From contig CP136064.1 of NCBI GenBank assembly GCA_032622095.1, forward strand, positions 190,017,794 to 190,081,793: DNA of 64,000 nt, given 5' to 3'. Shown one piece after another: positions 36,815-48,379 of the stretch. The position numbers were made by a program, and so were the translations under genes. This stretch comes from Siphonodentalium dalli. Its lineage: Eukaryota > Mollusca > Scaphopoda > Gadilida > Siphonodentaliidae. The notes under the pieces are model-generated. The model saw only the letters and a program-made list of their open reading frames with translations, did no database searches and was not told where the DNA came from. Position 1 is the first letter of the stretch. Every line of letters starts with the position of its first letter.

Positions 36815-38379
36815 CCGGATTCGTCATCTCAGGTTTAAACCTGGTTTACGTAAACCTCTAGGTTTAAACCGCCGTGAGTCAGCAAAATCCGTGGTTTAAA
36901 CCCGAGACCGCATGTCTAAGTGACGCATTCGTCATCTCTGGTTTAAACCTGGTCCAGCCAGGCCAGTGGTTTAGCAGTAGTGTCTCTGTATCGTCGATAT
37001 AATTAAACTTACTTTCCTAATGCGGACCGGCTCGTTTTATTGATTGCGAAAATCAATAATTACGACAGCGGTCATATTTTGATTGGAAATTTATAAGCGA
37101 GAAGCAGTCACACATATAAAGCGTATGGGGATAAGTTTTTGTCAATTTCAATATTGTTTTTGCGTTTTATAAGCTTAAACCGGCAACTAAACCATCTACT
37201 TCGGCGGTCCAGCTAAACCAGCTTTATCGAGGCTAAACTTGAGATGACGAATCCGTCTTTTCTTCATCGCGGTTTTGAATTGTCAAACAATCAGTCAAAC
37301 GATGGAGCTGTAAATAATCTCGAGTGAGGGCGCGTCAAAGTGGCGACTGCCGACTGGTGTTATCGTGTCACAGTTGATTCATTCGCACGCGAGCTTTGCT
37401 CAGATATGGACATATTGTTCCTAAATATATTATTTTTACAACTATTTTGTGGTTTTTTTGTTTGGCTTGTGGCAATCACAAATACTGGTGTTTTCTACGA
37501 ATTCATTTTAAGGGATCAATTTAATTTTGACACAAAAACGATGCTACTGTATGACCAGATATGCTAAACACATAGTTTGCAATCCTAAACTTATATTGCT
37601 ATATGAGTCAAATTTGATAACTTATTTTGATGTAGATCATGCCACAAAGCTCTACTCTGGCTACGCCCATAAATTCCCATAATATTCTACAAGTTCAAAA
37701 TCTGGGAACCTTTTTGATTTTCTGCATGACGGGGAAATTTATGACATTAAAAAAAAGCAACGCGTGTAATATATTTCTTTATTAAAAGCTGTCCCTCTGC
37801 GTGGTTGCCCACTTCCAACAGTTCAGATGCCACTTATGGTGTGCACTCATAAGCAAATTGCCTTTACTTGACTGGTCTTTTGGTCCAGGATTGACTCGAT
37901 TATGGAGACTTTATTCAACGCCAGGGGGGGGGGGGGGGGCTTTGCGCACATTTTGATCATTTGAATATTTTAATTTTTTTTTAAATGTTAATTTAAATTT
38001 TGTTTCTTTTTAGATTCAACTCCTTACTCAATTTAACACAATGTTTTCAGTTTTTTTGCCCTTTGTTAAATTGATTTAAACACCGAATGAGATCCGATTA
38101 ATAGTCAATAAGCGATACTTGTTTCTCAATGAATAAATCCATTGAGCGTGCACGCGGTCACGATAATTTATGACTTGTCAATAACCATTATATCGGCCTA
38201 TCTTTTGGTCCGATTGGTAAGAGGGTAGTTTGATTGCATAATCATATCACCGAATCGAGTTGTCAATTAGCTGACAACTGAACGACAAAAACGCCCTCTT
38301 AGACCCGGTTTGGATGGACCGCCAATGTAGATTTAAACCATTTAAACTCGGAGGTTTAAACCGGAGATGACGAATCCGG
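36815..38379. mobile_element. 1.56-kb non-autonomous TIR element
   Basis: CCGGATTCGTCATCTC, followed by (A/C)GGTTTAAACC, is inverted at both ends. Inside are further GTTTAAACC blocks and a second internal GCATTCGTCATCTC copy at 36927. No transposase frame is seen. CCTATA occurs near both outer edges (36808-36813 and 38380-38385), a possible but imperfect target duplication. Partial relatives lie at 18855-18985 and 25230-25800. A 16-base G run is at 37924-37939. Confidence 0.7.
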
Positions 38380-39488
38380 CCTATAGGTGTCCGCTGACAA
38401 TCCAATCATTGCGGCTATATATGTTTGACAACAGTGAGTCAAGCTCTGAAAGTTCAGAGAGCCAGGCCGCTTAAAATAATTGGTCGCGCGATAACCTAAA
38501 TGGTGGACGTTCTGTTTAAAGATAAGATAAGATAAGATAAGATAAGATTTTATTGTCACAACTTCAACATTGAAGGTTAACATAAAACACAAATGAAATG
38601 ATTGTCAGTCTTCTCTTGATTTTTTTTACAACGATGGCCTCCGGATTTCGCCAACACAGGAGCTATGATCCCCGATGCGGGCGCTATTTTATCCCGAAAG
38701 TTATTCGAAGCTTTCGATAACCAGCCCCGCCCCAATCATGTATTATGGTAGAAAATGTTATAATTCAAGCTTGTACAGGCTAAAATTGTGACATTTAGGA
38801 ACATATTCAACCTTTGGCTTTAGAAACACATACTGTTATGTAAATTATGGGTGGAAAATGGGGGGGGGGGGGGGGGTGTCACTCTTTTTAATATCAATAA
38901 AGAAGGTAACGACTAACACGGAATGACGATTTATGTTACCATAGAGAGTTCCTCTTGGTGAGTTAGATTCTTTCGATTAATGAAACAATTTAACCCAGTG
39001 TTAATTTGTTCAACTAGATGAGATTTAAAATTACTGATCTCCATCCCCGTGAGCCCAGTTAGTGTGACACAGCGGGACATCAAAACCGAGTTCACTCAAG
39101 GTAATTATGTATATACTCAAACCATTTAAGCTTTCCAGAATAGGTGCTATCATTGTTATGGACCTCCTTCATTACAGGATAAATATTTGCTAATGTCCTT
39201 AAAAATCATAACTATCTTGCCGTTAATTCCACAATCTAGCATCTTCAACCATAACGTGTCTCTCCATACCGTGGATATATATGATAGGATAATTTTATTT
39301 ACAATATACACACATGGAAAGTACAATTACAAACAAACACAATAGGCTATACATGTGTATTGTTTGTGGGTGATATAGTCATGAATGACTGTCTTCCTAT
39401 CACCCCTGAATGTGGTGTCAGATTATATGATGTAGATGGTTTTTTTTGGGTTATTTTAATTATGTGCAGACTGGATTTTAATAGACGT
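38380..39488. other. Gene-free stretch with GATAA repeat and G run
   Basis: A (GATAA)n run at 38519-38548 followed by GATTTTATTGTCA looks like the tail of a minus-strand LINE or SINE. A 17-base G run is at 38860-38876. No gene seen. Confidence 0.5.
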
Positions 39489-39773
39489 TGTTATGGCGTT
39501 CAGCAACTAAGGCCATATCACGACATTGCCAGTGTGAGTGGAGGAGGAAATCAGCACACTTACGGATAATCTAACAGTGATTTAAATGGCTGATAAACTC
39601 GTCGACCATGTGCGGGAAACCACCGGCCATCGGTGAGTAATTGGCAACTCCACCAGATAACGATTTCGAGTTACAAAGTCCACGATGGAAATATGCGGAT
39701 TTTAACCCTTATCGCCAGCGTTGGCGAAACGACATGGAGCTGTACCCCTAATCGATTTAGCCACCGAGGTCCC
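39489..39773 (-). mobile_element. Second copy of the tRNA-derived SINE
   Basis: In minus sense it reads GGTGGCTAAATCGATTAGGG, a GGGTTAAAATCC B-box, GTTTCCCGCACATGGTCGAC, TTTCCTCCTCCA-like and GGCCTTAGTTGCTGAACG, collinear with 36281-36589. It is more diverged, with no clear target duplication. Confidence 0.85.
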
Positions 39774-40039
39774 GTCGATATAATAAATGAATACTATGAA
39801 TATACATACATGTGAGTGGAACCGAGTAGTGAGGATTGGTATTTTTTCAATTAACATATATAATTGAGTGAACGCATGTAAATATAAATACAAGAGGTTG
39901 TGGGGATTTTTTATAACTTATAAAAAAGAAGGAATGTAAAAAAGTTTCAATAAATGTTTCCTATTGTATAGATGATATTATTATCATTTCCAACATTGCT
40001 CCAAGAAATGTGGGCTGTAGGGGCTATCGATGGCTTACA

Positions 40040-41030
40040 ACTTGATATTCGAGATGGCTGCTGGCCGCCATTTTTGTTTGAACGAATTTCAGAAAAAATG
40101 TAGATTAATCAACAGAGATCCACCGAAGAACCATATGAACGTTGGTGTCGATCGGATGAGGCATGTGGCATGTATTGTGTGCGGAAGAATTCAGTCATGC
40201 AAAGATTAAAATCGAAGATGGCCGCTGGTGCGTGGCTATGTATTTTCAACGGAATTCGGAAAAAAATCGATGGCGCTCATCTAGTGGTCAACCCGAATAT
40301 CCCATATGAAGTTTGGTGATGATCGGATGAGTTACAGCGGCCATGTTTTTCATCGAAAATCGTTCAAATTCAATTGCTCCCAGATAGAGGTGATCACAAA
40401 CAAGCCTGTAAATTTTCGAAACATTTCTCCGATAAATGCGGGCTGCAGGGTGTGCCGATTGAATCAAATTTGAAATCCAAGATGGCTGCTGGTAGCCATG
40501 TTTTTAGAGAGTTTTGGAAAAATCGATAGCTCCGATCTAGAAGTCACACCGAATATCCATATGAGTTTTGGTGACGATCGGAGGGGGAATGTGACATGCA
40601 AGTGTGCCACAGGAGTTAGTCATCAAGAGACCAAAATCCAAGGTGGCCGCTGGCACCCATGTTTTCAATGAAATTTGGACAATTCAATGGCTCACATCTA
40701 GTGTCACCACGAAGATTCATATGGAGTTTGGTGGCAACTGGATGATGCATGTGGTCTGAAAAGTGTGCCAAAAGATATATTCATGTTCAAATTCGACAGC
40801 TCCCATCTGTACATTTTCAAAACACTTCTCTAATAAATGTCGGCTGCATGGTGTGTCGACGGATTCACATTTGAAAACCAATATGGCTGCCCGTGGCCAT
40901 GTTTTTAACGAATTTCAGTAAAATATCGATGGCGCCCATATGAAGGTCACCCGAAAGATGCAATTGAAGTCTGGTGATGATCGGATGAGGGATGTGGCCT
41001 GTATGGTGTGCCAACGGAAAATTATTGATT
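40040..41030. repeat. Diverged tandem array of the AAGATGGC repeat
   Basis: Units of about 150-160 bp each carry (C)AAGATGGC(T/C)GCTGG, a CCATGTTTTCA-like phrase, CGAA(A)TT(T/C)GGA, ATGGCTC-ATCTAG, CATATGAAGTTTGGTGATGA and GTGTGCC-like end phrases. Starts are near 40052, 40213, 40480, 40640 and 40885. No frame is conserved. Related copies are at 27.3-28.5 kb. Confidence 0.75.
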
Positions 41031-41519
41031 GAGCTAAAAGTGCGATTTAGACGAATACAGCGTATCGCATGCCATAAGGCTTTTATGGTGCGTTCACACG
41101 GTGGCAAAATTGTATTGCAATTCATTATTGTGGAGGACTGCAGTGGTTGAGGATAACACCGACAAACTAGTTATAGAATGCAAATTCCGTGAACACTTTG
41201 CTAGTTGCTACATTATGTACATATATACATGTGGATTGAGGTCTATGTAAATACATTAGATGTTATACAATTTACTATCTCTAGCAATAAGCCTTCATGT
41301 ATCCGACAAGAAGCAATGTGCAATAACTCGCGACATTTCGTTGCTCCAATAAGCTATAAAACAATTGAAAACACATTTTTGTAATTAAAAAATTAATCAA
41401 TTCAAATGTGCAATATATAGACATTTATCATGTCACCTGGTTGGATCGACCAATGAGGACGCTCCGTTGGTAGAAGCATATCAGGAGACATGGGGTCGTC
41501 ATCTTTGTAGCCCGTCCCA
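41031..41519. other. Gene-free stretch
   Basis: No gene or repeat structure recognised. Confidence 0.35.
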
Positions 41520-41946
41520 TATGGAATCCATATGGGACGAGCTAGGTTCCCATATGGGGTCGATGTCCGCCATTTTGTTTTTCATGGAACTCTGCCGCCT
41601 CGATATATTTTCGGTGTATTTTGGCACCAAGAAAAGGGATATCTGTCGGAAATCAAGTTCTGTTAATTTAAAGACATAGTACCATATACCAAAACCTGCA
41701 TGTATTATATTTGAGAAATTCTAAACACTCATAAATTAACTATCAAACTCAAGTTTGTTGTCCTGCTTCTGGTGATTAGCCATTGACTCAATGCGTTGAC
41801 GTTCAACGCCCATGACGCGTCACTGTGACGTTAGACAAGTTAATAGCCATAAACAAAAAAATTACTTACTGGCAGGTAATCAACTTCGTATAAGTAATTC
41901 AAATTCTCACACGGAAAACATGATATGTGGGTGACATGATAAAATC

Positions 41947-42086
41947 GTTACAGGGCTCGTTGTTGCCGGCTACGGTGACATATGAGGCTCAGCGAGATTA
42001 ATATCGGGCTCGGCTAGCGCCTCGCCCGATATTAATCTCACTTCGCCTCATATGACACCGTATCCGGCAACAACTCGCCCTGTAAC
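41947..42086. mobile_element. 140-bp palindrome A
   Basis: The arms GTTACAGGGC, CGTTGTTGCCGG, TATGAGGC and GAGATTAATATCGGGC mirror each other around GGCTAGCGCC. Confidence 0.8.
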
Positions 42087-42585
42087 TTATAATATGAATA
42101 TTTATTATGTCAGCTTTTGCGATTAGCCAATCAGCGTCGATAAATAGTTACGGTATATGAACCCATATTAGGTCAGTGACCCCATATGAAATCAATATTA
42201 GGTGCTTATCCACCATCTTGTTTTTCAGAAACTCCGTCGCCTCGGGGATATTTTTGGTGTGTTTTGGCGCCAAGAAAGGGGATATCTGTCGGAAATCATT
42301 TTTTGCGAATCTAAAGACATAGTACCAAGTACCAAACATGCATGCGATATGTTTGAGGAATTCTAAAGACTCATAAATGAAGTATGAAACTCAACAAGTT
42401 GTCCTACATATAGTGATTAGCCATTGACTCAATGCGTTGACGTCCAACGCCCATGGCGCGTCACTGTGACGTTACATAAATTAATGGCCATAGACGACAC
42501 ATTTAACTTACCAAATTAAAATAAATTACAGCGACGATTAATTAAAGTGATATGCTGGAGTTTGTCCACTGATATAATAAATACT

Positions 42586-42731
42586 TTACGGGACGCTTGG
42601 TGGTCAGATATGGTGTCATGTGAGGCTCAACGAGATCAATATTTGGCTCAGCCTACGGCCTCGCCTAATATTGATATCACTTCGCCTCACATGACACCAT
42701 ACCCGACCACTAATATATAAGCGTCCCGTAA
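42586..42731. mobile_element. 146-bp palindrome B, counterpart of A
   Basis: The arms TTACGGGACGCTT, GTGGTC, ATATGGTGTCATGTGAGGC and GAGATCAATATT are mirrored. Same design as palindrome A (a GTGTCATGTGAGGC-type arm), but the outer arm sequence differs. Each arm pair is internally matched, so the arms have changed together. Confidence 0.8.
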
Positions 42732-42760
42732 CTTATATTATATAGCCCGTCTGTGTTACA

Positions 42761-44299
42761 CTAAATCATGTTCAGTGATTGGTCAACTGCCAATTGGGTC
42801 ACCCATTTCATACCTCAATAACACGACGTCATACATTTTTGACATAATCACTAAAAGCAGTCAGCATAATAATTAGGCGTGCTTTGAAAAGTTCAGCCGA
42901 ATTGGATCTGAAGCCATGCAGTTATTAAAATATCGATCACGTAATCGTTGTTAAGTACTTGGAATTCTTATATTGGGCTCACTTAAAGCGCTGTTTGGGC
43001 TAGTCTCAAATTCTAGGCATATTTTGTGAAAATAAATAAGACTACTTTCAGCTTTTTATGAGTATTAATCATTAAAAAGCTATATAAATATAAGACATTA
43101 ATGAAGTGGATGTTTGTGTTATTGGGGGAAACGGGGCTTTGGTCGTTGTTGGAACATTTAGTGAGAACCTCTTCGCGGTTCACACAATGTAACGAACGAT
43201 CACAGCGCCGTATCCACTAAAAACACCCACACCCACCCACTACATTCATTTCTTAAATAATATCATGAGTAATTGGCAAGATATTTTTTGCCAGCTGCGA
43301 TAACAGTCTCAACCGTAGGTAATGGGACAAAAATAAATAAATATAACAATAAAACGCACACATTGTAAGTTCCCCCTGATATTTTCAAGGATATTTATGT
43401 GATGTGACAATCAAAATGCGATGAAACTTTGAGAAAATAATTTATTGTATTATATGCTTCCTCATTAAATAGTGGGAAATTACCGTGGCGTGGAAATTCT
43501 ATGAATCGCCTGGCCCCAAATATACGACACAGTGATATTACCTTTTCGGAGATCATTTCCGATTTATAGCGGCGAATCACATTAAGTTTTAACGCGAATC
43601 AATTAATACTCATAGTGAACTACTTTGGCATTTTGACGTTTAGTTCTTCTTACCAACATTATACTAAATAGTTATCATTAAATTGTATATACATTCATTT
43701 CTCGCATCTTATCTGAATAAAACAGTCGGGGACTATTTCTTTTGACTGATGCGATATATTTTTGTTATTAATGATGAGGAAATCAATCGATGGGATATAA
43801 TCAATTTCAAACCGCAAATGTCGAAGTTTTCTAACAATTTGCAGTGAAATGTAAAACAAATCTTTGGGGAATGGTACAACGTAGCGCATATAATAAAATG
43901 AACAAATGCGGGTTTGGTTGAATACCCGTAGAGCCGCTCGTGGAAATTCTGTATTTCCCTGAAGCCACGAATGAGATAATCCGGGTATTCAACCAAAATC
44001 CGTATGTATTCTCTATAATTATATGTTATCAACATATATTACGGGTAACTATATGTTGAGTGAGCGTATGCTTGAGTGAACATAAATTGATTTGGCTTTC
44101 AAACTTTCCAAAAATCACTGAACGTTACTCCGAGATAACATGTTCATGTATTCTCATCATTCGCAAATGTTCAAATGTTATCATTATCTGACTCCATCAG
44201 TCATAGGCATGATACTGGTTATGATACTGGATTATTGAGATACAACGCAATATGTCAGAGGGGAGCTTACTTATTTTGAGATGTTTGTATAAAATGCAA
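42761..44299. other. Gene-free stretch; 3' flank of the receptor gene
   Basis: A small palindrome at 43908-44003 (CGGGTTTGGTTGAATACCCG and its complement) is a probable MITE. No canonical AATAAA was found close downstream of the receptor stop; AATAAG and AATAAT variants lie within about 70 bp. No other gene seen. Confidence 0.4.
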
Positions 44300-47200
44300 T
44301 CAGCTGATATGTGACACGGATCCTCTTGATAAAGGAGACGTCTGTTCGAAGGATCTATCGCGCACAAAAGCAGACAAGTTAGACAGTTTTATCCTGTACA
44401 TCTTATATACACGCCTGTTGAAAACGAATGCAAAGAAAATGAACAGTCCTTGTGTGCAGTTGAATGTAATGAAAAGCAGTCCGACGACATACAGCGCGTA
44501 ACACATTGCCGATGATGGACTAGCCCCTGCGGCGCTGACGACTGCGGATGCCAAACCGAATATCCACGTAAATCCCATCACTGTTGACATGCGCACATAC
44601 AACATGACATCATATCTTCCTATCAGGTTATTTATTGAAGATCTTCTTGTTCGGTAATGAGTTTGTTTGGCATGCGCCCGTATACAGTGAATGGTTCTCA
44701 CGAAAAGCACGGCGTTTGCTAAGAAAATTATCAACATGGGACCACCAAAGGCTATCATGGATGCTTCAGGTTCTTGTATCCAGCAACCAAGATGAAAATT
44801 GTGATTGTTCCGATCATGTGACACGTTTCCGTTTGTCTGATTGGCTGCTGGTGCGGAATTGTTATCCCGTGGAAACGAACTGCTATGTATAGTATCTGCC
44901 TGGCCGTAGCCCATCCTCAAACCAAGCGGGTTAGCAAAATCGATGACACAACATATCGCCACTATTAATAGCGGTGACCCCCAGGCATATAACATGTATC
45001 TGTGCAAATACTTTGATTTCTCTCTTATTCGAGTCAGTATGAGTTTGTTCGCAAAAGTTTTGAAAACATCATACGCCATGACGCTCATCCAGAAGAATGA
45101 TGTCAGGAAGAGGTAGTGCAGTATTATTGCGGTTGTTGTGCACGTGACACTACGGACACTTCCTTCCAAACTGAAAACAAGTTCTCCTCCAAGCAAGAAT
45201 ATTAATTCGCCAAGAAAGAGTGCGACAGTTAAGTTCATTATGTTAACACCGGGAAGATTTCTAAGTCTAGCAAATACAGAATATGTAATAAGAACTGCTG
45301 CCATGGCAACGATTGAAATTGCACCGAGAACTAGCGTCAGGTATGATTGGGCTTTAATAAGATCGTCATACCCTTGATGACATGCGAGAAATTCGGTCGT
45401 CTCTGTTGAATTTGTATTGAGGTAACTTCCCGGTATGCAAATTTCGACGGTGCTGTTTCCATTCGATATATATTGATATTCCGACATGTTGTATAAAGCT
45501 CCCGATGAAAGAATTCTGATTGTTTTGTTTATAAGTTTATACTCATGTTCATCCACAATAATTCTAGCACAATCCGTCCTTTGAATTCTTGGTAGGACGC
45601 ATACAAACACAAACCCAGTGATGTCAGTCGAATTAACGTTACGTCCGAAATCAGCGTGAAATATAACAGTCAAGTCATACTGACCAGGAGAATAGAAACG
45701 TCCTGTTTTGTTTACATATACTTCTGATATATTCATCTTCAGTTGCTTGTCAAATATCTGTATCACGTCGAATTGGTCTTTGAAATACATGTGCTTAGCT
45801 CCTTTGTCGCAGAACGATTGTTTTGAATTATCATCCGCCTTTTTTATATCAACGACGTGAAACTCGGTGCTATTTACAGTTATTGTGAACGAACTCTCCA
45901 AAGATAACATTAGTTTACGCAAGATATGTTTCACGCTTTCTTCGTCCTTGTCCACGTCACGCCGGGGTAGGATGAGAAAAGTAATGTTAAGCGTCACAGT
46001 TTCATTCGCTAGTTCGGCCAGTTCTGTATAGGTGTTTGGAGGTGTTTTGTTGTTTTCATATGGGGATGTCGTCGAACTGTCTCCAGCTGACACAGAATGA
46101 TTTGCGGACACACTTACATATGAACTACTATCTGATATAGTTGTTTCTGTTGGTTCGGAACTGTCCTTTTTGCCATGGTGACTTTTCGGTCGTGGCGTAT
46201 TAAAGTTTGTATCAAAGTTCCTGTCCTTTCCGATGAATGCAAATTTTCCCGCTAGTTCCAACACCTGTAACGCATTCGGAGACGAATCGTTTACTTGAGA
46301 GTTATTGTGTTGCGAATTATTATGTATGTCATCGTGCGTTTTATTCGAATCATTTTTCTGGGTTCCGCTTCCTTGACCTAAATGTATTTGATGTATTTCG
46401 ATCTCGTCCGTATGTGGCTTTTCCAGACGACTTATGGTGATATTAGAAATTCTCTCCAGACTTATATTCAGATAGGAAGCGAGAGTTCGGGCGAGTTCTT
46501 TGTTGAAATTTGGATCCAGCGTGTCAAACAAATCAGTCCAACTCACCGTAGTTACCAGCGTAATCTTCGCCATATCTTCCGAGTCTGTTAGCATCTCGTA
46601 TATGTTCTCAGGCGTAGCACTCGATGGTTCACTCGGAAATTCTTGCTCACAAGCGCCGTGAACTAACTTATACCCAGTTCCGCAAAACAGGGACCTACAT
46701 TCCTTGAATGTCGGATAATACATTTGATCACCCTTGCAATTATGCCTCTCTAATAAGTCACCGAGCTCTTTCCGAGATGGACTGAACAACACATGGGCTT
46801 TACCGTCAAATCCGAAATTCATCAACACAGAGAAGGAAATAGGAAACGGCTCATCTTGGTACGGATTCGTTTGTAACAAATGTGCCTCCCTGCGTGTTCG
46901 ATAGTGAGTGTATATAACACACATTTTCACTGCTCGTTGAAAAACCGGAACGAGAGACATTCGACAATTGTTTCTGAAGGTCACAGACTCAATAAAATTT
47001 ATTAAATCCTTCGCACTCATTCTGTTTATGAATTGTAAATCTCTTCCATTATCGCACGTGGTCTTCACGCGCCACATGAACCAATCAACAACTCCGTTAC
47101 ATTCCGCACAGTGTGCATTTCGGTATACAACCCCTCGGCTGTCCTGCACAGGCAAACGCATCACATTGAAAGTTCCCCCATTTGTTTCTTCCTCGCAATG

Positions 47201-47563
47201 TTGCCTTTCAATGTCGCTTCCTGTTGATGACCGTGCACATCTCGCAACCATCATCAGAGAGATGTTGCTGGGATAGTCTGGCATTCGACATTCAAATATC
47301 GGTAGATTTATGTCCTTCCTTCGAGAACTTGAAGTTTTGCGGTCGCTTTTCGTCTCCGTCTCCATGTGGTAAATACGAGTTGTCTCTTTTCTGGTGTCTT
47401 GGGAACGTCGCGCTCTCCACAACCGTTGAATGCCACCATCTTTACGAAGAAGTGATTCCTCTTGAAGTGCAGTGAATTTTTTCGGATTGTTGTCTTTCGG
47501 TGCATCTTTAACCAAACCAATGACCACAACACAAGAGAAAACGTTAAAATATAAAGTCCTCAT
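44300..47563 (-). CDS. Intronless family-B (Methuselah/adhesion-like) G-protein-coupled receptor
   Basis: A 1,087-residue plasma-membrane receptor; the ligand is unknown. The open frame reaches back to a TTG at 47590, but the first ATG (47563) starts directly at a signal peptide (MRTLYFNVFSCVVVIGL), so I use it. Residues 92-305 form a cysteine-rich ectodomain with YRNAHCAECNG (146-156), a pattern I associate with molluscan Methuselah-like receptors. Residues 396-516 are Asn/Ser/Thr-rich, with many N-glycosylation sites. Seven hydrophobic helices follow at about 740-765, 774-797, 808-832, 855-876, 933-958, 987-1011 and 1020-1047. C808 and C927 (GCW) form the expected extracellular disulfide, and HYLFLTSFFWM in helix 3 is diagnostic of the family. 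No canonical GPS cleavage motif precedes helix 1. The cytoplasmic tail is short. A single uninterrupted exon suggests an old retrocopied lineage. Confidence 0.93.
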   Translation of the reverse strand: MRTLYFNVFSCVVVIGLVKDAPKDNNPKKFTALQEESLLRKDGGIQRLWRARRSQDTRKETTRIYHMETETKSDRKTSSSRRKDINLPIFECRMPDYPSNISLMMVARCARSSTGSDIERQHCEEETNGGTFNVMRLPVQDSRGVVYRNAHCAECNGVVDWFMWRVKTTCDNGRDLQFINRMSAKDLINFIESVTFRNNCRMSLVPVFQRAVKMCVIYTHYRTRREAHLLQTNPYQDEPFPISFSVLMNFGFDGKAHVLFSPSRKELGDLLERHNCKGDQMYYPTFKECRSLFCGTGYKLVHGACEQEFPSEPSSATPENIYEMLTDSEDMAKITLVTTVSWTDLFDTLDPNFNKELARTLASYLNISLERISNITISRLEKPHTDEIEIHQIHLGQGSGTQKNDSNKTHDDIHNNSQHNNSQVNDSSPNALQVLELAGKFAFIGKDRNFDTNFNTPRPKSHHGKKDSSEPTETTISDSSSYVSVSANHSVSAGDSSTTSPYENNKTPPNTYTELAELANETVTLNITFLILPRRDVDKDEESVKHILRKLMLSLESSFTITVNSTEFHVVDIKKADDNSKQSFCDKGAKHMYFKDQFDVIQIFDKQLKMNISEVYVNKTGRFYSPGQYDLTVIFHADFGRNVNSTDITGFVFVCVLPRIQRTDCARIIVDEHEYKLINKTIRILSSGALYNMSEYQYISNGNSTVEICIPGSYLNTNSTETTEFLACHQGYDDLIKAQSYLTLVLGAISIVAMAAVLITYSVFARLRNLPGVNIMNLTVALFLGELIFLLGGELVFSLEGSVRSVTCTTTAIILHYLFLTSFFWMSVMAYDVFKTFANKLILTRIREKSKYLHRYMLYAWGSPLLIVAICCVIDFANPLGLRMGYGQADTIHSSSFPRDNNSAPAANQTNGNVSHDRNNHNFHLGCWIQEPEASMIAFGGPMLIIFLANAVLFVRTIHCIRAHAKQTHYRTRRSSINNLIGRYDVMLYVRMSTVMGFTWIFGLASAVVSAAGASPSSAMCYALYVVGLLFITFNCTQGLFIFFAFVFNRRVYKMYRIKLSNLSAFVRDRSFEQTSPLSRGSVSHIS

Positions 47564-48379
47564 GTCGAACGTACAGCAGCTTGCAGCCAATGTGTATCAT
47601 ACTTTAGAGATTGAAAACTGTTTAATCCGTATCTCTGTGAAAAGATTTGACGCATTTGACGCTGAAATTGACTATTTGTGATGAGTGGTATCCTATTTGC
47701 ACTTAGTAATAACAAAAACATATGGTCTTCTCTCATGACATGTCACCGCGAACTACTCAAAGTTTCCGGCGAGATAAGCCTCCCGATAAAGACGGATAGT
47801 GGTAGCTACACACTAAGAGGGCTGACATTTAAATGTCAGTCAATGTCCCAATATGAGATAAAAATGAGGTTAAAGATGTATTCAGAGTTCCAGGTCATTT
47901 TTTTCCGAATCATGATTTGCTTTTATTTTAGACACCAGTGAAAGACACTATTATGTTCAATATTGAACTTGATATCCATTTATTTCATGTCGTTTCAACG
48001 TTCTAGGGGGACAGAAATACTTATTTTATGCAACGAAATGACCTTTCGTTTATATTTATGTCTAGTATATATGTCACATTTATATAGTTGCTGGTATCAC
48101 AATTTTCATTAAAACAAAGCGAAAAAATATGTTAAATTAGATGTTTATATAGCTGGGGTTTGGGACCATGCAGAATCTTTCTCACTCTCTCCTCCCTAAC
48201 TCACTTTTCCCCCTCCCTAATCTGATAATGGGACAATCAATATCTATATTTGCGAATGCATGTCTGCCTGGCTGTATATGTCTGTGTTCTATAGAAATTC
48301 ACGAGGGACCATCTAGATGGCACAAAAGTGGTCTAACAGGGGTAACTTTTTACGGGGAAGATAATGGTGCGGGTTAGAA
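47564..48379. other. 5' flank of the receptor gene
   Basis: No clear TATA box and no second gene. The open frames at 47472-47941 have no recognisable content. Confidence 0.35.

Larger units (their letters stand above)
41520..42760. repeat. Direct duplication, about 641-bp period, each copy with a palindrome
   Basis: CATTGACTCAATGCGTTGAC occurs at 41781 and 42422. The surrounding ~300 bp (GGGATATCTGTCGGAAATCA, AAAGACATAGTACCA, GCGTCACTGTGACGTTA) is shared in order. Each copy is followed by a ~143-bp palindrome at the same offset. Divergence is visible by eye, so the duplication is not recent. Confidence 0.8.

Noticed and set aside
44635-47532. Several frames of 67-102 codons opposite or out of frame with the receptor
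   Set aside because: Shadows of the receptor coding sequence.
47564-47590. Nine extra codons at the start of the receptor frame
   Set aside because: The frame opens at TTG; the first ATG is at 47563, directly before the signal peptide.
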